From the NCBI RefSeq assembly GCF_000349565.1, contig NZ_KB714617.1, positions 75,195 through 116,687 on the forward strand: a DNA stretch of 41,493 nt, written 5' to 3'. Under the pieces are notes generated by a model. That model was not told where the DNA came from and searched no databases. It worked only from the letters and a program-made list of their open reading frames with translations. This stretch comes from Curtobacterium flaccumfaciens UCD-AKU (GTDB lineage: Bacteria; Actinomycetota; Actinomycetes; Actinomycetales; Microbacteriaceae). Of this stretch, positions 34,049-41,493 are shown in pieces. The translations under genes were made by a program, and so were the position numbers. Within the stretch, counting starts at the first letter, position 1; the number at the start of each line of letters is the position of its first letter.

Positions 34049-34600
34049 GTGCACACCACCATCGTCGCCCCGGGCCTGCGCGCCCTCGCCCTCGTCCTCT
34101 GGGTCGTGGCCGTCGTGCTCGTCCCGCTGGCCCTGATCGGCGGCGGAACCCCGTGGCTCGTGCCGATCCCGAGCATCGCCGTCGCCTTCGTCGCGTGGGC
34201 GGTGCTGTGGCGGCCGCGGTTCGAGCTGACGCCCGAGCACCTGCGCATCGTCGACGTCCGGCGCACCAGCACCTACACCTGGTCGCGCGTCAGCGAGGTG
34301 CGCACGAAGTACGGCATCGAGGTGGTCACCAGCGAGGGCGTCCGCCGCGTCTGGATCGCGACCCGCCCGACGGCGCGTCTCGCCGCGCACACCGGTGACC
34401 GGCCAGGAGGCCCGGATCGCCTGGACGTCGACGCTGCGGCCTCGCTGATGCTGGCCCACGTGCCCGCTCCGGTGACGCAGGACGGCCCGCCCCCGTCGTC
34501 CGTGACGGCTGCGCCGATCACGCACCGCACCCACGGCTGGACGATCCTGGCGCTCGTGGTCCTCGGGTTCGCCGCGTCGCTGGCGGCGGCACAGTTCTGA
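34049..34600 (+). CDS. Small membrane protein with PH-like domain
   Basis: The 183-aa protein has two N-terminal transmembrane helices (about 10-32 and 36-53), then RPRFELTPEHLRIVDVRRTSTYTWSRVSEVRTKYGIEVVTSEGVRRVWIATRP, which resembles a bacterial PH-like domain, and a last helix at about 160-182. The function is unknown. The GTG start lies 6 nt after TACCCT (leaderless). It ends 15 nt before a strong palindromic terminator. Confidence 0.75.
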   Translation: MHTTIVAPGLRALALVLWVVAVVLVPLALIGGGTPWLVPIPSIAVAFVAWAVLWRPRFELTPEHLRIVDVRRTSTYTWSRVSEVRTKYGIEVVTSEGVRRVWIATRPTARLAAHTGDRPGGPDRLDVDAAASLMLAHVPAPVTQDGPPPSSVTAAPITHRTHGWTILALVVLGFAASLAAAQF

Positions 34601-34615
34601 CTCGCCCCGACGCAG

Positions 34616-34655
34616 AACGACACCCCCGACGTCGTGCGACGTCGGGGGTGTCGTT
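34616..34655. terminator. Palindromic terminator, copy 1 of a duplicated 40-bp element
   Basis: AACGACACCCCCGACGTC and GACGTCGGGGGTGTCGTT form a perfect 18-bp stem over a GTGC loop. The same 40 bp recurs at 35257-35296. It sits between two convergent genes, 15 nt past one stop and 25 nt past the other. Confidence 0.9.
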
Positions 34656-34680
34656 GAAGGTTCTCCGTCCGGAGCCGGTC

Positions 34681-35136
34681 TCAGCGGTAGAAACCGACGG
34701 TCTCCTCGCGGTTCGGCGTGATGCGGTTCACAACTCGGACGATCTCACCGTTGCTCTGCTTCTTGTACACCTTGTTCGGCTTGTAGGTGTAGCAGGTCCC
34801 GGACGTGATCACCTTGTACACCCCGGAGTCCCAGAAGTTCCCGTTGACGTTCCGCGTGTACGGCGACAGCGTCGCTTGGCCCCCACCAGTCCGGCTGTAG
34901 CAGACCTGGAAGCTGACAAGCCTTGCACTTTTCGCCTTCACCTGGCTGAAGGTCGCCGTGGTGCGGTAGACATTCGTCTTGCCGTCGTTGTCCTTGAAAG
35001 TGTTGGAACCGCCGACGACCGTGGTCCCGCCGATGTGCACGATGACGACCTCGGCAGCGCTCGCCGAAGTGGCGGTGAATCCCAAGAACGCGAGCGTCAT
35101 CGCTGCGACGCCCATCATCATCTTCTTCTTACGCAT
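34681..35136 (-). CDS. Small secreted protein of unknown family (lower-GC gene)
   Basis: The 151-aa product starts MRKKKMMMGVAAMTLAFLGF and has a clear Sec signal peptide with likely cleavage in SASAAEV near residue 27. The mature protein of about 124 residues is rich in Thr, Val, Tyr and Lys, looks all-beta and has two cysteines (79 and 115) that could form a disulfide. I do not recognise a family. Base composition is visibly lower in GC than all neighbours, with codons such as AAG/TTG, AAT and ACA used more freely. The ATG has AAGGGG upstream. The gene lies alone between two copies of the same terminator, which suggests acquisition. Confidence 0.8.
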   Translation of the reverse strand: MRKKKMMMGVAAMTLAFLGFTATSASAAEVVIVHIGGTTVVGGSNTFKDNDGKTNVYRTTATFSQVKAKSARLVSFQVCYSRTGGGQATLSPYTRNVNGNFWDSGVYKVITSGTCYTYKPNKVYKKQSNGEIVRVVNRITPNREETVGFYR

Positions 35137-35159
35137 GGATCTGCCCCTTGTTTCACAGA

Positions 35160-35215
35160 GGCGGTAGCCCCTACCGCCCTCGGCAACAGTTGCAGGGCAC
35201 AACATCGGATGTCAA
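35160..35215 (-). promoter_or_regulatory. Promoter and leader hairpin of the secreted-protein gene
   Basis: A perfect -35 hexamer TTGACA lies at 35215-35210 on the minus strand, but the -10 at the right spacing (CAACTG) is poor. Nearer the gene GGCGGTAG and CTACCGCC form an 8-bp hairpin over three bases (35178-35160), 23 nt before the start codon. Confidence 0.4.
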
Positions 35216-35247
35216 CTGAAGGTCTGGGCAGTTGCGTCGTCAACGGG

Positions 35248-35305
35248 CCGCACACGAACGACACCCCCGACGTCGTGCGACGTCGGGGGTGTCGTTCGTG
35301 TGCGG
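35248..35305. terminator. Palindromic terminator, copy 2, extended to 27-bp arms
   Basis: Contains the same 40-bp palindrome as 34616-34655 (at 35257-35296). Pairing extends outward by 9 more base pairs (CCGCACACG with CGTGTGCGG). It is 21 nt past the stop of the substrate-binding lipoprotein gene on the minus strand. Confidence 0.9.
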
Positions 35306-35326
35306 TGTCGTTCTCGTGCGGTGTGG

Positions 35327-37045
35327 CTACTTCTTGTAGCCGACGTCCTGCCACTTGACCGACGACTGCTGGAACTGCGCCGGACCGTAGTTCACCAGGT
35401 CCTTGCGAACGCCCCAGGCGTACGGCTCGGCGAACAGCGGGATGGTGCCGGCGACCGCGACGATCTTCTTGCCGATGGCCTGCGCGTCCTTGATGCGGGC
35501 ATCCGCGTCGAGTTCGCCGTTCGCCTTGTCCCAGGCGGCGCCGAGCGAGTCGTCCGTCACGCCGCTGTAGTTCTGGCCGGCGTCGGCGGGGTAGTAGATC
35601 GACTTCAGCGACGAGATCGGGAACGGGGTGCCCTGCCACGCGAAGTACGTGGCGTCGAAGTCACGCGTCGACGTGGTGACGTACTTCGTGAAGAAGTCGT
35701 CGGTCGGGACGGTGTCGATGGTGACCTTGAAGCCGGCGAGCTTCGTCTGCTGCTGCACGAGCTGCGCGACGTTCGCCGAGTTCGGGTTGTCCGAGGGGAT
35801 CACGAAGCGGACGTCGAGTTCCTTGCCGCCCTTGGTCGCGTAGCCGTCCGAACCGATCTTCCAGCCGGCGTCCTCGAGCTTCGACTTCGCCTTGTCGGTG
35901 CTGTAGCCGTAGACGCTCGACGCGTCGTCCTCGTAGCCCTGCTGACCGGGCAGGTAGACGAGGTTGTTGAGCACGTCGCCCGGGCTCTTCACCGGCGACA
36001 GGATCGCCTGGGCCACGACCTTGCGGTTGATGGCCTGTGCGAACGCCTGGCGCACGTCCTGGTCCTTGAAGACGTCCGAGGTGCCGTTCAGCGTGATCTG
36101 ACGCTGCGTGGTGCCGAGCGAGCGCTCGATCTTCGAGTCGGACCGCGAGTTCGCCGTCTTGAGGTTGTCGGCGCTGCCGTTCAGGTTGAACGCGTCGAGC
36201 TCCTTGTTGCCGTACGCCTGGGCGACGCCGTCACGCGAGACCGTCTTGAAGACGATCGTGTCGAGCTTGCCCGGGTCGCCCCACCACTTGGAGTTCTTCT
36301 CGAAGGTCACGACGCCACCGTTGGCGTCGAAGGACTTCAGGATGTAGGGACCACCGGAGACGTAGGTCTTGCCGTCGGCGGCGTACGGACCCTTGGCCCA
36401 GGCCTTGTTGAAGTGGTCCGGGGTGTCGACGGCCCAGTACGGGTAGATCGCGCCGAGGACGCTCGCCCAGTCGGCGTTGGTCTTCGAGAACGTCATGATG
36501 ACGTCACGCTCGTCGGAGCCTTGCTTGACCGAGTCCACGTCCTCCCACACGTTGGTGGCGAGGGGCGCGAAGGCCTTGTTCGTGCCGTTCAGCGCCTTCC
36601 AGTTCGCGATGACGTCCTTTGCGCTGATCGGGGTGCCGTCCGACCAGACGGCCTTCGGGTTGATCTTGATCTCGACGGTCTGGGGCGAGTCCTTGGTCAG
36701 CTCGACGGAGGTCGCGTAGTCCTTGTTCGCCTCCCACTCGCCGTTCTCCTTGAACTGGATGAACCCCGGCAGGTAGGTCTGCGAGATCGTCGTGTCGTCG
36801 ACCGTCCCCGAGTCAAGGTTGGCCAGCTGCCAGTTCGCCGGAGCTGTGTCGATCGGCAGGGTGATCGACCCGCCGTCCTTGACGTCGGCGCGGTCCGCGA
36901 CGGTCCAGCCGGTCGACTTCAGTGACGACTCGGCGACCGCGGAGTTGTCGCCGCCCGCTTCTCCGCCGCCGGAGCAGCCCGCCAGCACGACGGCAGCTGC
37001 CGCAGCGGTGGCCAGGACCGCGATGCCCTTGATCCTCTTTCGCAT
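35327..37045 (-). CDS. Oligopeptide/dipeptide ABC transporter substrate-binding lipoprotein (family 5)
   Basis: The 572-aa protein has a lipoprotein signal MRKRIKGIAVLATAAAAAVVLAGC (lipobox LAGC, Cys24), followed by the SBP_bac_5 fold with landmarks IKINPKAVWSDGTPISAKDVIANWKAL and FKDQDVRQAFAQAINRKVVAQAIL. It should capture peptides outside the membrane for the transporter encoded divergently to the right. The ATG has AAAGGGAA upstream. Sequence upstream in frame has no signal-peptide character. A -10 TAGGGT with -35 TTGTGC lies 80-110 nt upstream. A strong palindromic terminator ends the unit. Confidence 0.93.
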   Translation of the reverse strand: MRKRIKGIAVLATAAAAAVVLAGCSGGGEAGGDNSAVAESSLKSTGWTVADRADVKDGGSITLPIDTAPANWQLANLDSGTVDDTTISQTYLPGFIQFKENGEWEANKDYATSVELTKDSPQTVEIKINPKAVWSDGTPISAKDVIANWKALNGTNKAFAPLATNVWEDVDSVKQGSDERDVIMTFSKTNADWASVLGAIYPYWAVDTPDHFNKAWAKGPYAADGKTYVSGGPYILKSFDANGGVVTFEKNSKWWGDPGKLDTIVFKTVSRDGVAQAYGNKELDAFNLNGSADNLKTANSRSDSKIERSLGTTQRQITLNGTSDVFKDQDVRQAFAQAINRKVVAQAILSPVKSPGDVLNNLVYLPGQQGYEDDASSVYGYSTDKAKSKLEDAGWKIGSDGYATKGGKELDVRFVIPSDNPNSANVAQLVQQQTKLAGFKVTIDTVPTDDFFTKYVTTSTRDFDATYFAWQGTPFPISSLKSIYYPADAGQNYSGVTDDSLGAAWDKANGELDADARIKDAQAIGKKIVAVAGTIPLFAEPYAWGVRKDLVNYGPAQFQQSSVKWQDVGYKK

Positions 37046-37300
37046 GGCGAGGATTCCCTTTCGTTGTGGTTCGCGCAGTTCGCGCTGGACCGCGGCGGCC
37101 CCGCCGTCGCGTCTGTTGGTTGAGAACCCTAGCCACATCCGAAGGCTGCACAAGGGTCTCTGCGAGGAATCGAAACACGCTCGTAACGAATGTTGCATAA
37201 CGTCACTTCCGTTGTCCCACCCCGCCGTCCGGACCGGCTAGCCTGTCGCCACCGACAACGCCGTCCGGACGGACGGCCGCACCCAGAGGTCACCAACCAC
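37046..37300. promoter_or_regulatory. Divergent control region of the peptide transporter
   Basis: Toward the binding protein: -10 TAGGGT (37131-37126) and -35 TTGTGC (37153-37148) with a 16-nt spacer. Toward the permeases: a TAGCCT -10 at 37239-37244, leaving a leader of about 50 nt. Between them lies an AT-richer stretch (37180-37205, around ACGAATGTTGCATAACG) that could hold a shared operator. Confidence 0.5.
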
Positions 37301-38281
37301 ATGCTCGCCTTCATCGCAAAGCGGATCGTCAACTACATCGTCCTGACGATCGTGGCGACCACGCTCGGGTACATCCTCGCCAGCACGACGCTCAACCCGG
37401 CCGCCCGGTTCCTCGGGCGCAACCCGGCCGTGCCGCAGGGCACCATCGACGCGTCGCTCCGCAAGCTCGGCGCCGATCCGAACACCCCCATCCTCGTCCG
37501 CACCTGGGACTGGTGGGTCGGCCTGGTCACGCACGGGTCGCTCGGCATGAGTTCGCGCGGCACCGAGGTGACGGCCGACATCATCGCCCGGTCCGGGACG
37601 AGCCTGCGGCTGCTCGTGATCGGCACGCTGCTCGGTGCGCTCTTCGGCGTGCTGCTCGGCGTCTGGAACGCGGTCCGGCAGTACAAGGTGTCCGACCAGG
37701 TCTCGACCTACGCGTCGTTCACGGTGCTCGCGACCCCGCCGTTCGTGATCGCGGTCGTGCTGATGATCCTGGCGACCTCCCTCAACCAGGGCGTCGGCGC
37801 ACAGGTGATCAGCTTCACCGGTGAGTACACGCCGGGGGTGAGCGGGTTCTTCCCGGTGCTCGGCGACCGACTCGTGCACCTGTTGTTACCCACGATCTCG
37901 CTGACGGTCGGCGCCGTCGCGTCGTACTCGCGCTACCAGCGCTCCGCGATGCTCGACGTGCTGTCGAACGACTTCATCCGGACCGCCCGGTCGAAGGGCC
38001 GCACGCGCGGATCGGCGATCATGCGCCACGGCGTGCGGGTCGCCCTCATCCCGATGTCGACCTTCTTCGCCTACTCGTTCGGGTTGATCCTGACGGGTGC
38101 GAGCATCACCGAGCTGGTCTTCAGCTGGCACGGCATGGGTGAGTACTTCATCCAGAGCATCACGAACAACGACATCAACGCGGCAGCGGGCACGATCCTC
38201 TTCACGGCGATCCTCGTGCTCATCGCAGGGACCCTCGCGGACCTGCTGTACGCCGCGCTCGACCCGCGAGTGAGGGTGTGA
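37301..38281 (+). CDS. Peptide ABC transporter permease, DppB/OppB type
   Basis: The 326-aa protein has the family N terminus (MLAFIAKRIVNYIVLTIVATTLGYIL), about six transmembrane helices, and the EAA-loop region RYQRSAMLDVLSNDFIRTARSKG that contacts the ATPase. It pairs with the next gene to form the membrane channel. The ATG follows AGAGGT at suitable spacing. It starts the operon permease-permease-ATPase and is divergent from the binding-protein gene. Confidence 0.93.
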   Translation: MLAFIAKRIVNYIVLTIVATTLGYILASTTLNPAARFLGRNPAVPQGTIDASLRKLGADPNTPILVRTWDWWVGLVTHGSLGMSSRGTEVTADIIARSGTSLRLLVIGTLLGALFGVLLGVWNAVRQYKVSDQVSTYASFTVLATPPFVIAVVLMILATSLNQGVGAQVISFTGEYTPGVSGFFPVLGDRLVHLLLPTISLTVGAVASYSRYQRSAMLDVLSNDFIRTARSKGRTRGSAIMRHGVRVALIPMSTFFAYSFGLILTGASITELVFSWHGMGEYFIQSITNNDINAAAGTILFTAILVLIAGTLADLLYAALDPRVRV

Positions 38282-38284
38282 CCC

Positions 38285-39223
38285 GTGTCTGTTCTCGACC
38301 CCACGACCACGACCACCGCCGGTGACCCCGGCGACGGCAACGCCGGGACGCCGGCGCACGTCATCGAGGTGAAGGGCGGCCGCACCCCGCTCTGGCGCAA
38401 GGTGTTCGGCACCTGGCGCGCGCGCATCGGCGGCGGTGCGCTGCTGCTCATCATCCTCTGGGCGTTCGTCGGCCCGCACCTGTACCACTGGAACGCCTCC
38501 GACTCCGACGGGCTCGCGTTCGGCATGCCGCCGAGCGCCGCGCACTGGTTCGGCACGAACGACATCGGCCAGGACATCTACGCGCAGACCCTGGTCGGCC
38601 TGCAGAAGTCGCTGCTCATCGGACTCATCGCCGGACCGGCCGCGACCCTCATCGCCGGCATCGTCGGCGCCGTCGCCGGGTACTTCGGTGGGTTCGTCGA
38701 CCGTGCGCTCGTCTGGGGCATCGACCTGCTCCTGGTGATCCCGTCGTTCTACGCGCTCGTGCTCCTCAGCCCGCTGTTCAAGAACCTCAGCTGGCTCGCA
38801 CTCATCGTGGGGCTGGCGATCTTCGGCTGGATGATCATGGCCCGGGTGATCCGGGGGCAGACGATGTCCCTGCGCGAGCGCGACTACGTCAAGGCCGCCC
38901 GGTTCATGGGTGTGCCCTCGTTCACCATCATCCGACGGCACATCCTGCCCAACGTGGCATCGCTGCTCATCATCGACGCGACGCTGGGTGTCGGGGCGAT
39001 GATCCTCTCCGAGAGCGCCCTCAGCTACTTCGGCTTCGGCATCCAGATCCCCGACGTCTCGCTCGGCACCCTGCTCGCCGCCGGCAGCCAGTCGGCCGTC
39101 ACCCGCCCGTGGCTCTTCGTCCTGCCCGCAGCGACCCTCGTCGCGACCGTGCTCTCGACCAGCCTGCTCGGCGACGCCCTGCGCGACGCCATCGACCCCA
39201 CCTCCGGAGCCAACCGTGACTGA
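38285..39223 (+). CDS. Peptide ABC transporter permease, DppC/OppC type
   Basis: The 312-aa protein has a cytoplasmic N-terminal segment, a transmembrane helix about 50-68, and then the DppC core with HWFGTNDIGQDIYAQTLVG, GAVAGYFGGFVDRALVWGIDLLLVIPSF and the EAA loop RERDYVKAARFMGVPSFTIIRRHILPN. The GTG start is 3 nt after the previous stop. The end overlaps the ATPase gene by 8 nt, so all three are coupled. Confidence 0.94.
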   Translation: MSVLDPTTTTTAGDPGDGNAGTPAHVIEVKGGRTPLWRKVFGTWRARIGGGALLLIILWAFVGPHLYHWNASDSDGLAFGMPPSAAHWFGTNDIGQDIYAQTLVGLQKSLLIGLIAGPAATLIAGIVGAVAGYFGGFVDRALVWGIDLLLVIPSFYALVLLSPLFKNLSWLALIVGLAIFGWMIMARVIRGQTMSLRERDYVKAARFMGVPSFTIIRRHILPNVASLLIIDATLGVGAMILSESALSYFGFGIQIPDVSLGTLLAAGSQSAVTRPWLFVLPAATLVATVLSTSLLGDALRDAIDPTSGANRD

Positions 39224-41360
39224 GCCGCTGCTCACCGTGTCCGACCTGTCGGTCACGTTCAACCCGAAGACCAAGCCCGTCTACGCGGTCCGGGGTGTCG
39301 ACTACTCGGTCGCCCCCGGCGAGTTCCTCGGGATCGTCGGTGAATCGGGGTCCGGCAAGTCGGTGTCCTCGATGGCCGTGATGGGCCTGCTGCCGTCGTC
39401 CGCCCAGGTGCAGGGCAGCATCCGCTTCGACGGGCAGGAGCTCGTCGGCAAGAACGACCGTGAGATGTCGGCGCTGCGCGGTCGTGACATCGCGATGGTG
39501 TTCCAGGACCCGCTGTCCGCCCTGACGCCGGTGTACACGATCGGGCAGCAGATCGTCGAGGGCCTGCGCCTGCACGACCGGTCGCTGACCGCACACGCCG
39601 CGCGCACCCGCGCCGAGGAACTGCTGCGCATCGTCGGCATCCCGAACCCGGCGCGACGGCTCGACGCGTTCCCGCACGAGTTCTCCGGCGGCATGCGGCA
39701 GCGCGCGATGATCGCGATCGCCATCGCGAACGACCCGAAGCTGATCATCGCCGACGAGCCGACCACCGCCCTCGACGTGACGATCCAGGCGCAGATCCTC
39801 GACGTGCTGCAGACCGCGAAGGACATGACCGGTGCGGCCGTCGTGCTCATCACGCACGACCTGGGCGTCGTCGCCGGCAACGCCGACCGCGTCGCCGTGA
39901 TGTACGCCGGCCGGATCGTCGAGACGGCACCGGTCCTGCCGCTGTTCCGCGAGCCGGTGATGCCGTACACGATCGGGCTGCTCCGCTCGATGCCGAACAT
40001 GACCTCCGCCCGCACCGAGCGGCTCGTCCCGCTCGACGGCCGCCCGCCCCTGCTGACGCAGAAGCCGACGGGCTGCCCGTTCGCCGACCGCTGCCCCGCC
40101 GTCCTCGACGCCTGCCGCGACGGCGAACCCGCCCTCGTCGCGACGACGGTGCCGCAGAGCGCCGACAACCCGGTCATGACCGGCGCCGTGCAGACGATCG
40201 GCAACGGCACCCTGCTCGACGAGCACACCGCCGCGTGCATCCGCCGCGACGAGATCGCCGCGGGCACCCTCGAGCGCTCGGAGATCTTCCCCCGCCCCGA
40301 GGACGTCCCCGAGGCCAGCGTCGACCACGGCGACGACGTCGTGCTCGAACTGGACGACGTGGTCAAGACGTTCCCGCTCACCAAGGGCGCACTGTTCCGC
40401 CGGCAGATCGGCGAGGTGCACGCGGTGGACGGCATCTCCCTGACGCTCAAGCGCGGGCAGGTGCTCGGCCTGGTCGGCGAGTCCGGCTGCGGCAAGACGA
40501 CGACGATCATGGAGATCCTCGAACTCGCCGGCGCCCAGCACGGCACCATCCGGGTGAACGGCGTCGACACCGCCTCGCTCTCCAAGAAGGACCGTCTGGC
40601 CCTGCGCCGCGACATCCAGGTGGTCTTCCAGGACCCGATGGCGTCGATCGACCCGCGCCTCGACATCGGTTCGGTGATCGGCGAACCCCTCACGGTGCAC
40701 GGCGTCGCGAAGGACGAGATCCGTCGGCGCGTGCGCGAGGTGCTCGAGCTGGTCGGCCTCGAGCCGACCTACATCGACCGGTACCCGCACGAGTTCTCGG
40801 GTGGCCAGCGGCAGCGCATCGGCATCGCCCGCGCGCTGATCGTGGAGCCGAAGATCCTGGTGCTCGACGAGCCGGTGTCCGCACTCGACGTCTCGGTGCA
40901 GGCCGGTGTGATCAACCTGCTCGAGGACCTCAAGCACCGTCTCGGCCTGTCCTACCTGTTCGTGGCGCACGACCTGTCCGTCGTCCGGCACATCGCCGAC
41001 GACGTCGCCGTCATGTACCTCGGCCGCATCGTCGAGTACGGCGACGGGGACGCGGTCTTCTCGGACCCGCAACACCCGTACACGCGGGCCCTGCTGTCGG
41101 CTGTCCCGGTGCCGGACCCGATGGCCGAGGCCGCCCGCGGGCGCATCCTGCTCGAGGGCGACCTGCCCTCCCCCACGGAGCGCATCGACGGCTGCCGGTT
41201 CCGCACGCGCTGCCCGCTCTACCAGCTCCTCGACGAGGGCCGGCAGGAGCAGTGCCGCACCATCGACCCGGGCCTCGAGCCCGTGCACGGCCGTGGCGTC
41301 GCCTGCATCCAGACCGACCAGGAGCACCTGCTCACCGAGCGGGTCGGCGCGGTCGTCTGA
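39216..41360 (+). CDS. Double-domain peptide ABC transporter ATPase (DppD-DppF fusion)
   Basis: The 714-aa protein contains two complete ABC ATPase domains in one chain. Domain 1 has Walker A GESGSGKS (42-49), signature FSGGMRQR and Walker B IIADEPTTALD. Domain 2 has Walker A GESGCGKT (421-428), FSGGQRQR and LVLDEPVSALD. Each domain ends in the oligopeptide-transporter C-terminal Cys motif (CPFADRCPAVLDAC and CRFRTRCPLY). The fused form replaces separate DppD and DppF genes and is common in actinobacteria. The GTG start overlaps the upstream permease. It powers uptake of peptides bound by the divergent lipoprotein. Confidence 0.95.
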   Translation: MTEPLLTVSDLSVTFNPKTKPVYAVRGVDYSVAPGEFLGIVGESGSGKSVSSMAVMGLLPSSAQVQGSIRFDGQELVGKNDREMSALRGRDIAMVFQDPLSALTPVYTIGQQIVEGLRLHDRSLTAHAARTRAEELLRIVGIPNPARRLDAFPHEFSGGMRQRAMIAIAIANDPKLIIADEPTTALDVTIQAQILDVLQTAKDMTGAAVVLITHDLGVVAGNADRVAVMYAGRIVETAPVLPLFREPVMPYTIGLLRSMPNMTSARTERLVPLDGRPPLLTQKPTGCPFADRCPAVLDACRDGEPALVATTVPQSADNPVMTGAVQTIGNGTLLDEHTAACIRRDEIAAGTLERSEIFPRPEDVPEASVDHGDDVVLELDDVVKTFPLTKGALFRRQIGEVHAVDGISLTLKRGQVLGLVGESGCGKTTTIMEILELAGAQHGTIRVNGVDTASLSKKDRLALRRDIQVVFQDPMASIDPRLDIGSVIGEPLTVHGVAKDEIRRRVREVLELVGLEPTYIDRYPHEFSGGQRQRIGIARALIVEPKILVLDEPVSALDVSVQAGVINLLEDLKHRLGLSYLFVAHDLSVVRHIADDVAVMYLGRIVEYGDGDAVFSDPQHPYTRALLSAVPVPDPMAEAARGRILLEGDLPSPTERIDGCRFRTRCPLYQLLDEGRQEQCRTIDPGLEPVHGRGVACIQTDQEHLLTERVGAVV

Positions 41361-41388
41361 CGACGACGGTCACGTTCACCGCTCCGCA

Positions 41389-41443
41389 TGGTGAGCAGGA
41401 ATGGTCGGGTCCCACCCGCGGACCCGACCATTTCTGCTCACCA
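41389..41443. terminator. Very long hairpin ending the peptide-transporter operon
   Basis: A 24-bp stem with one mismatch: the left arm starts TGGTGAGCAG and ends GGTCGGGTCC, the right arm starts GGACCCGACC and ends CTGCTCACCA, with a 7-nt loop CACCCGC. It starts 28 nt past the ATPase stop. There is no T-run. The last 50 nt of the window hold nothing recognisable. Confidence 0.85.
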
Positions 41444-41493
41444 AGCGCGGCAGCGGTCGTGACCAGCAGACGGACGGGAGGTGGGCCCATCCC

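Noticed and set aside
34681..35136. Lactococcin-972-like or other bacteriocin
   Set aside because: It is small, secreted and isolated, but I find no family motif and no immunity or export genes next to it.

Overview
The window is high-GC DNA from an actinobacterium. My best guess is Microbacteriaceae, something close to Curtobacterium. The evidence is the gene content (AdnAB, DUF3107, DUF3117, an MshB-type deacetylase, a DapD/DapE/DapC lysine route, a 7Fe ferredoxin), frequent GTG starts, and many start codons that sit 6-8 nt after a TANNNT -10 box with no ribosome binding site, as expected for leaderless mRNAs. I see no tRNA, rRNA, CRISPR array, transposase or prophage gene.

Layout. 1-9.6 kb: adnA-adnB (double-strand-break resection), a divergent DUF3107/small-membrane-protein pair, a ferritin-like MiaE_2 protein and a DEAD-box RNA helicase. 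9.7-13.9 kb: PHP phosphoesterase, M24 aminopeptidase P, GNAT acetyltransferase and a stress-type (GSP17M) protein. 14.0-17.9 kb: co-directional block of an MgtE_N/CBS protein, a DUF1003 protein, an Mrp P-loop ATPase and a methyltransferase. 18-20.1 kb: TatB, O-methyltransferase, a small ABC-type ATPase and DUF3117. 20.2-28.5 kb: PIG-V-like membrane protein, dapE, divergent dapD, gltA, dapC, a ferredoxin gene and an MshB-like deacetylase fused to a membrane domain. 28.5-33.9 kb: lipoprotein, M20 amidohydrolase, typA, CPBP-family membrane protein and a peroxiredoxin. 34.0-41.4 kb: a small membrane protein, a lower-GC secreted-protein gene between two copies of one terminator, then an oligopeptide ABC transporter (binding lipoprotein divergent from permease-permease-double ATPase).

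Most genes are conserved actinobacterial housekeeping genes. From memory, two segments match two M. tuberculosis neighbourhoods (about Rv3201c-Rv3211 and about Rv1165-Rv1232c). dapC, dapD and dapE supply the succinylase branch of lysine/diaminopimelate synthesis. The MgtE_N/CBS, DUF1003 and Mrp genes overlap and are probably co-transcribed.

The less ordinary signals are mainly in non-coding DNA: (1) a lower-GC secreted-protein gene between two identical 40-bp terminator palindromes; (2) a 0.69-kb intergenic region made of paired palindromic repeats, one hairpin class of which also resembles the 12.7-kb intergenic repeats and another the 17.9-kb terminator; (3) two identical 16-bp palindromes 33 bp apart, one next to each promoter of divergent dapE and dapD; (4) a structured typA leader. 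I found no clear new multi-gene system.
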